Notes under the pieces: generated by a model | The model's input: only the letters and a program-made list of their open reading frames with translations | The model's database searches: none | What the model was told of the DNA's origin: nothing | Origin: JACCXJ01 sp052387115 | GTDB taxonomy: Bacteria > Pseudomonadota > Gammaproteobacteria > JACCXJ01 | Direction: 5' to 3' | Assembly: GCA_052387115.1 (NCBI GenBank) | Contig: JBQTJM010000012.1 | Span: forward strand, 1-10,361 | Length of the DNA stretch: 10,361 bases | Translations under genes and position numbers: made by a program | Part shown: positions 7,201 to 10,361 of the stretch, one piece after another | Layout of the letters: every line of letters begins with the position of its first letter | Position numbering within the stretch: the stretch's first letter is position 1

Positions 7201-7613
7201 CGCGAGCGGTCGATGCCGGCAATCCAGTCCCTGAGCCTGGGACCGTCCTCCCGGACCTTGAGGTAGGGGAGGAGGTCGTGGCGCAACTCGGGTGCGTACT
7301 CGAACGGGACGTGCTCGGCATACTCTTCGAGGAAGAAATCGAAGGGGTTGATGACCGTCATGTCGGCCACCACATCCACTTCGATGGCCAAGGTCCGGGT
7401 CGGCTCGAGAAAGACCAAGCGCGCGAGGTAGTTGCCGAACGGGTCCTGCTGCCAGTTGATGAAGTGCTTCTCGGGCGTGACGCGCAGCGAATAGGCGAGG
7501 ATGGGCGTGCGGGTATGAGGCGCGGGCCGGAGCCGGATCACCTGCGGCGAGAGCCGCGCGCGGCGGTCGTAGCGGTACTCGGTCTTGTGGTTCAGGGCGA
7601 CTCGGATGGCCAT
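4212..7613 (-). CDS. Transglutaminase + DUF2126 fusion (predicted glutamine-synthetase-like amide ligase)
   Basis: An 1133-residue protein. The N-terminal beta domain (about 1-100, MAIRVALNHKTEYRY, with DPFGNY at 57-62) and a transglutaminase core carry a complete triad: Cys180 in GSCRDSAW, His229 in DLHAWAEVY and Asp245 in GLDPTSG. From about residue 320 to the end lies DUF2126, opening with LTLGGEPTFVSIDD (327-340). It contains IEVNIHPSRDW (680-690), GRHTGTQGGNHITLGG (718-733), HRAEFCIDKLYSP (824-836), VELRAFEMPPHARMS (846-860) and a C-terminal EYPNTLDLRR. DUF2126 has been assigned by comparative genomics to circularly permuted glutamine-synthetase-like carboxylate-amine ligases. Glu681/Asn683 and the ELRAFE segment are candidate metal and substrate residues, which is my inference. 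Length and domain order are normal for the family. It follows the alpha-E gene after 129 bp and precedes the ATP-grasp/alpha-E fusion by 16 nt. No strong ribosome site is seen; the ATG at 7613 is chosen because the sequence begins with the family's N-terminal strand. Confidence 0.94.
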   Translation of the reverse strand: MAIRVALNHKTEYRYDRRARLSPQVIRLRPAPHTRTPILAYSLRVTPEKHFINWQQDPFGNYLARLVFLEPTRTLAIEVDVVADMTVINPFDFFLEEYAEHVPFEYAPELRHDLLPYLKVREDGPRLRDWIAGIDRSRQPTNDFLVALNRRLCGDIRYTVRMEAGIQSCEDTLGKALGSCRDSAWLLVQVLRHLDLAARFVSGYLVQLVPDVKALDGPSGLERDFTDLHAWAEVYLPGAGWVGLDPTSGLFAGEGHIPLACTPDAQSAAPVTGSTDECRVEFSHSNTVTRLHEDPRVTKPYSDGDWAAIDALGHAIDADLAREDVRLTLGGEPTFVSIDDMEGAEWNMTPLGAHKRRLAEDLIQRLRRRFAPGGVLHYGQGKWYPGEPLPRWALGCFWRKDGAPVWRNAELIAAPHRSDGPSMMTMGPTQAARFAAALARRLGVGQRYAIPAYEDTLYYLWQEGGVPINQDPLLVELKLPEARETLRRALERGLDTPVGYALPIEWDYGQGTWRTSPWELRRGHLFLMPGDSPMGMRLPLEALPYVAADELEPALERSLFEPRAALGDIHGEVAMRYSQVLARGQAMPGVMEQGHADVHRERPRQTAAKVVRTAICIEPRDGRLCVFLPPLAYLEHYLDLVAAIEATAEALRMPVALEGYEPPRDSRLERLQVTPDPGVIEVNIHPSRDWPSLVAVTAALYEEAHLARLGTEKFMLDGRHTGTQGGNHITLGGATPADSPFLRRPDLLRSLVTFWQHHPGLSYLFTGLFVGPTSQSPRVDEARHEALYELEIAFNQMPEGEVALPWLVDRLMRHLLVDITGNTHRAEFCIDKLYSPDSAAGRLGIVELRAFEMPPHARMSLVQMLLVRALVARFWRRPYKHTLVRWGTALHDRFMLPHYVWADVREVVGELRESGYPFDPEWLAPFFEFRFPSYGTVRIGEVEIELRAAIEPWHVLGEEVSNTGAARFVDSSVERLQVKATGLIHDRHVLSCNGRRVPLCATATQGESVAGVRYRAWHPPSALHPTIGVHSPLVFDLIDTWNGRAVGGCTYHVTHPGGRSYAIFPVNAYEAETRRVSRFWAHGHTPGVLEPPPDFARYGHFFTEGHPPGPVAPPAEERNREYPNTLDLRRPPE

Positions 7614-7742
7614 CGTCTTGGTGCTTCAGGGATCGTCTGCGACCTGCGGTGCGCTCGGGCCCAACGCTTCACGTTCCTGTGTACGGTGGGTCAGGTGGGA
7701 GGAATGCGCCGCAACCCACCACCCGACGCACATTGCCCAGCG
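7614..7742. other. 129-bp gap inside the array, with an inverted repeat
   Basis: This is the only sizeable gap between the five minus-strand genes. It separates the ATP-grasp/alpha-E pair from the DUF2126/fusion/transglutaminase trio. I see no clear -35/-10 pair and no T-rich terminator. It contains the GGTGGGT...ACCCACC inverted repeat listed separately. The gap could hold a second, unrecognised promoter or mark the join of two originally separate operons. Confidence 0.5.
7685..7720. repeat. Inverted repeat GGTGGGT...ACCCACC in the intergenic gap
   Basis: The arms at 7685-7691 and 7714-7720 are perfect 7-bp complements around a 22-nt interval. The style (GGTGGGT, GCGCCGC and AACCCACC near TGCGC) resembles the dispersed intergenic hairpin repeats with GTGGGTT/AACCCAC arms found in many GC-rich gammaproteobacteria. 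That resemblance is from memory and unverified. Only one copy is seen in this window. Confidence 0.45.
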
Positions 7743-8705
7743 TCAGGCCGCCATCGAGTCCGATCGCGGGGCCGGGGCCTCGCCCAGGAAATACGTCGCG
7801 CGGATGCGATCGTGCAGCCGGCCGAGGGCGATCTGCAGCGCGTCTATCAGATCGTGCAGGCCCTCGCGCGAGACGTTCTCGACCCCGGCGTTGCCGATCT
7901 GCTGCTTGAGCCGGGCCACGTGCCGCCGCGGGACCTCGTGCCGCGGCAGCTTGCCGAGGCTTTCCTGCACCTCGTTCAGGCAATGATACACGGCGCGCGG
8001 GAAGCTGCGGTCCTGCAACAGGAACGACACCACGTCCTCCCCGTTGACGCGCACGTGCACATGGCGGCGGTACATCTGATGACCCGACAGCGACTTCAAC
8101 ACGCTCACCCACTGGATGGTCTCGAAGGGGACGAGCTCGTCTCTCGCATGGGCGAGCAGGCTCGCGGAACGCACGTCGATGATGCGCGTGGTCATGTCCG
8201 CGCGCTCCAGGTTCCGGCCGATGCGCGCGAAGTCGTACCCCGGCCCGCGGCTCATGGTGCCGGCTAAGAGCCCGGTCAAGAGCTGGCAGCCGTCGATCAC
8301 ATGGGTGAGGAAGGTGAAGCGCGAGCGCCGTCGGATGGCCTGTTCACACTGCGCCGCGGCGTACTGGTAGAGGTCGTTGAGCTTCTCCCAGGCCTCGCGC
8401 GGCACGATGTCGCGGGTGGTGCGCAGGTTCTCGCGCGCTTGGTGCAGCGAGGTCAGGATCGAGCACGGGTTGTCGCGATCGGCCACCATGCAGCGCACTA
8501 CCTCCGTCTCCCCGGCCGCCGGGTAGCGCGCGAAGAACGGCTCTTCGGCGCCCATGATGAAGACCAGGGGCTCCCAGCCCAAAGCCATATCCTTCGGCAG
8601 GTCCAGCAACGAGTGCGTGTTGACATTGATGAGGCGCGCGGTGTCCTCCGCGCGCTCCAGGTAGCGTCCCATCCAATACAAACGCTCCGCGACCCGTGAC
8701 AACAT
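7743..8705 (-). CDS. Alpha-E domain (DUF403) protein, stand-alone
   Basis: A 320-residue, almost entirely helical protein. The frame stays open upstream to 8885, but the ATG at 8705 is chosen because MLSRVAERLYWMGRYLERAE is the canonical alpha-E N-terminus and it lies 2 nt after the stop of the ATP-grasp gene. Conserved segments are YWMGRYLERAEDTARL (10-25), RENLRTTRDIVPREAWEKLN (91-110) and RIGRNLERADMTTRIID (161-177). The GR.LERA(E/D).T.R.I signature occurs twice, about 150 residues apart, suggesting an internal repeat. No signal peptide or membrane segment is seen. The domain has no established enzymatic activity; it is thought to serve the ATP-grasp ligase it is always found beside, perhaps as a scaffold or substrate-binding module. 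Length is typical. It is probably translated by coupling to the ATP-grasp gene, since no good ribosome site is seen. Confidence 0.94.
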   Translation of the reverse strand: MLSRVAERLYWMGRYLERAEDTARLINVNTHSLLDLPKDMALGWEPLVFIMGAEEPFFARYPAAGETEVVRCMVADRDNPCSILTSLHQARENLRTTRDIVPREAWEKLNDLYQYAAAQCEQAIRRRSRFTFLTHVIDGCQLLTGLLAGTMSRGPGYDFARIGRNLERADMTTRIIDVRSASLLAHARDELVPFETIQWVSVLKSLSGHQMYRRHVHVRVNGEDVVSFLLQDRSFPRAVYHCLNEVQESLGKLPRHEVPRRHVARLKQQIGNAGVENVSREGLHDLIDALQIALGRLHDRIRATYFLGEAPAPRSDSMAA

Positions 8706-8707
8706 GG

Positions 8708-10156
8708 CTAGTGTGCGTCCACTACCCAGGTGTCCTTGCTGCCGCCGCCCTGGGAGGAGTTGACCACCAGGGAGCCACGCCGGAGCGCGACCCTCGTCAG
8801 GCCACCCATGGTCACGTAACTGGCTGCGCCTGACAGGATGAAGGGCCTGAGGTCCACATGCCGCCGTCCCAACCCTTCCTCGCACAGGGTCGGCACGGTC
8901 GAGAGCGAGATCACGGGTTGGGCGATGTAATCACGGGGATCGTGCTCGATGAGGCGCGTGAACTGGGCGCGCTGGGTCGCCGTGGCGTGCGGGCCGACCA
9001 GCATGCCGTAGCCGCCCGAGGCATTGGCGGGCTTGACCACGAGCTTGTCGAGATTGGCCAGGACATATTCGCGGTCTCTCGGGTCTATGCACAGATAGGT
9101 CGGGACATTCGGCAGGATCGGTTCCTCGTCGAGATAATATTGGATGGCCTTGGGCACGAAGGCATAGACGACCTTGTCGTCCGCGACCCCGGCGCCGGGG
9201 GCGTTGGCGAGCCCGACCTTGCCCTTTTTCCATGCGCGCAGGAGCCCGGGCACTCCGATCACCGATGCCGTCCCGAAGGCCTCCGGGTCGAGGAAGAGGT
9301 CGTCGATGCGCCGGTAGATCACATCGACGCGCGCCGGACCCTCGATGGTGCGCATATAGACACAGTCGTCATCGCCGACGAAGAGATCACTCCCCTCGAC
9401 CAATTCGGCGCCCATCTGCTGGGCCAGATAGGCGTGCTCGAAATAGGCGGAGTTGTAAATGCCCGGGGTGAGCACGACGATCTCAGGGGAGTCGCCGGGA
9501 CGCGGCGACAGCGAGCACAGCATATCGAAGAGCTGCGCCGGGTAATCGTCGATCGGGCGGATGTTCACGTGCTCGAAAAGCTCGGGAAACACGCGCTTGG
9601 TGACCAGTCGGTTTTCGAGCATATAAGACACCCCGGAGGGGATGCGCAGATTGTCCTCGAGCACGTACAGGGTCCCGTCCCGGTCGCGCACCAGATCGCT
9701 GCCGCAGACGTGGGCCCACACCCCGTGCGGTGGATCTACCCCCGTGCACTCTGGGCGGAAATTCACGGATTTTTCCAGAAGCCAGGCTGGAAGCACGCCG
9801 TCCTTGACGATGTGTTGATCGTGGTAGAGGTCGTTGATCAAGAGATTGAGCGCGTGTACCCGCTGTTTGAGCCCGGCCTCGGTGCGTTCCCATTCCTGGG
9901 CCGAGAGGATGCGTGGGATGATATCGAAGGGCCAGGCGCGATCGATGCTGCCGCCCTCTTCGGTGTAGACGGTGAAGGTGACGCCCATGGTCAGGATCGA
10001 GAGATCGGCGGCGCGCTTGCGTTCCTCGATCTCGGCGCTGCTGAGCGAGGCGAGATAACGGCACAGCGGCTCGGCGGCCTCTCGAGGCGCCCCCCCGGAG
10101 GCGATCAACTCGTCGTAGCCATCGCCCGTGTCGTAACCCTGCCAGTCGATCGACAT
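8708..10156 (-). CDS. Circularly permuted type 2 ATP-grasp protein, stand-alone (predicted amide ligase)
   Basis: A 482-residue protein if started at ATG 10156. That start puts GYDELI at residues 13-18 as in family members, and GGAG lies close upstream (only 2 nt from the ATG). Motifs are GVTFTVY (58-64), YVLEDNLRIPSGVSYMLENR (164-183) with acidic Glu167/Asp168/Asn169, LTPGIYNSAYFEHAYLAQQM (229-248), GVPGLLRAW (301-309), VVKPANASGGYGMLVG (373-388) with Lys375 and a glycine-rich loop, IAQPV (411-415), VDLRPFIL (434-441), MGGLTRVA (450-457) and SSQGGGSKDTWVV (467-479). All expected nucleotide and metal motifs are present, so it is probably an active ATP-dependent carboxylate-amine ligase whose substrate is unknown. 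It is the first gene of the array and is followed by alpha-E after 2 nt. The frame stays open upstream to the window edge, with in-frame ATGs at 10207 and 10255, so the start is less certain than the identity. Confidence 0.94.
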   Translation of the reverse strand: MSIDWQGYDTGDGYDELIASGGAPREAAEPLCRYLASLSSAEIEERKRAADLSILTMGVTFTVYTEEGGSIDRAWPFDIIPRILSAQEWERTEAGLKQRVHALNLLINDLYHDQHIVKDGVLPAWLLEKSVNFRPECTGVDPPHGVWAHVCGSDLVRDRDGTLYVLEDNLRIPSGVSYMLENRLVTKRVFPELFEHVNIRPIDDYPAQLFDMLCSLSPRPGDSPEIVVLTPGIYNSAYFEHAYLAQQMGAELVEGSDLFVGDDDCVYMRTIEGPARVDVIYRRIDDLFLDPEAFGTASVIGVPGLLRAWKKGKVGLANAPGAGVADDKVVYAFVPKAIQYYLDEEPILPNVPTYLCIDPRDREYVLANLDKLVVKPANASGGYGMLVGPHATATQRAQFTRLIEHDPRDYIAQPVISLSTVPTLCEEGLGRRHVDLRPFILSGAASYVTMGGLTRVALRRGSLVVNSSQGGGSKDTWVVDAH

Positions 10157-10361
10157 GTCTCCACCCGCCGGGGGTAGGATCTCGGGCGAAGTATACGGGG
10201 AATACATATGATCGCGTGATCGCGGCACGGACTGCGACGCGGCGCTGTGGTCCATTCCTGCGTTCAGCAAGCCATGTACCAAGGCGATCGAGCCCGCGTC
10301 TTTCGCGGTCGGCAAAGGGAACGAGGCGATCTCGATCGCATCCCGTGGCCCGGATCTCGGT
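10157..10361. other. Upstream region of the ATP-grasp gene
   Basis: No separate gene is recognised here. The minus-strand frame of the ATP-grasp gene continues open through the whole stretch, but the extra residues (for example AIEIASFPLPTAKD, GSIALVHGLLNAG) do not resemble the family N-terminus. The minus strand carries a short direct repeat, GCGATCAC-GCGATCAT, at about 10208-10223. The operon promoter is expected in or beyond this stretch. Confidence 0.4.
10190..10195 (-). promoter_or_regulatory. Weak -10-like hexamer TATACT upstream of the operon
   Basis: On the minus strand TATACT (5 of 6 to TATAAT) lies 33 nt before the ATG at 10156. That would give a leader of about 25 nt. No convincing -35 is found 16-19 nt upstream (CACGCG/TCACGC), so this is a tentative call. 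Confidence 0.22.

Noticed and set aside
5817..8267. Very long plus-strand open frame (816 codons) crossing the gap between the alpha-E and DUF2126 genes
   Set aside because: It covers two unrelated antisense genes and the intergenic gap, which a real gene would not be expected to do. It has shadow-like composition and no family resemblance.
8706..8885. Sixty-residue N-terminal extension of the alpha-E frame
   Set aside because: It overlaps the end of the ATP-grasp gene in another frame and reads as nonsense; the family N-terminus begins exactly at the ATG at 8705.
8858..10177. Plus-strand open frame (439 codons) opposite the ATP-grasp gene
   Set aside because: It mirrors the codons of the ATP-grasp gene and shows no domain of its own.

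Overview
The window comes from a GC-rich bacterium. Codon third positions are strongly G/C, which also opens long meaningless frames opposite the real genes. The protein families fit a proteobacterium, possibly a gammaproteobacterium, but nothing here fixes the taxon.

Layout. Positions 1-491 (+ strand) hold the end of a DUF433 protein and a complete DUF5615 (PIN-like) protein overlapping it by 4 nt. This looks like an antitoxin/toxin pair of the VapBC-like class. A spacer of about 250 bp (492-743) with several GC-rich inverted repeats follows and carries no convincing gene. The rest, 744-10156, is one convergent minus-strand array. Read in the direction of transcription it runs: (1) stand-alone circularly permuted ATP-grasp protein, 10156-8708; (2) stand-alone alpha-E (DUF403) protein, 8705-7743; a 129-bp gap with an inverted repeat; (3) transglutaminase + DUF2126 (glutamine-synthetase-like) fusion, 7613-4212; (4) ATP-grasp + alpha-E fusion, 4195-1640; (5) stand-alone transglutaminase, 1625-744. 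The other gaps are 2, 16 and 14 nt, so each block is very probably co-transcribed and translationally coupled. Positions 10157-10361 are the upstream region, with only a weak promoter candidate.

How the genes may work together. The set matches the predicted peptide-tagging or peptide-synthesis system described by comparative genomics: a circularly permuted ATP-grasp ligase, a circularly permuted glutamine-synthetase-like ligase, the alpha-E helical domain and transglutaminase-like papain-fold enzymes, often near an Ntn-fold peptidase (Anbu). The two ligase folds would form amide bonds using ATP, and the transglutaminase domains would cleave or transfer amides. The substrate is unknown. Notable here are the duplication of the ATP-grasp, alpha-E and transglutaminase modules, the altered ATP-grasp motifs in the fused copy, an internal repeat within the alpha-E protein, and the absence of an Anbu-type peptidase from the window.
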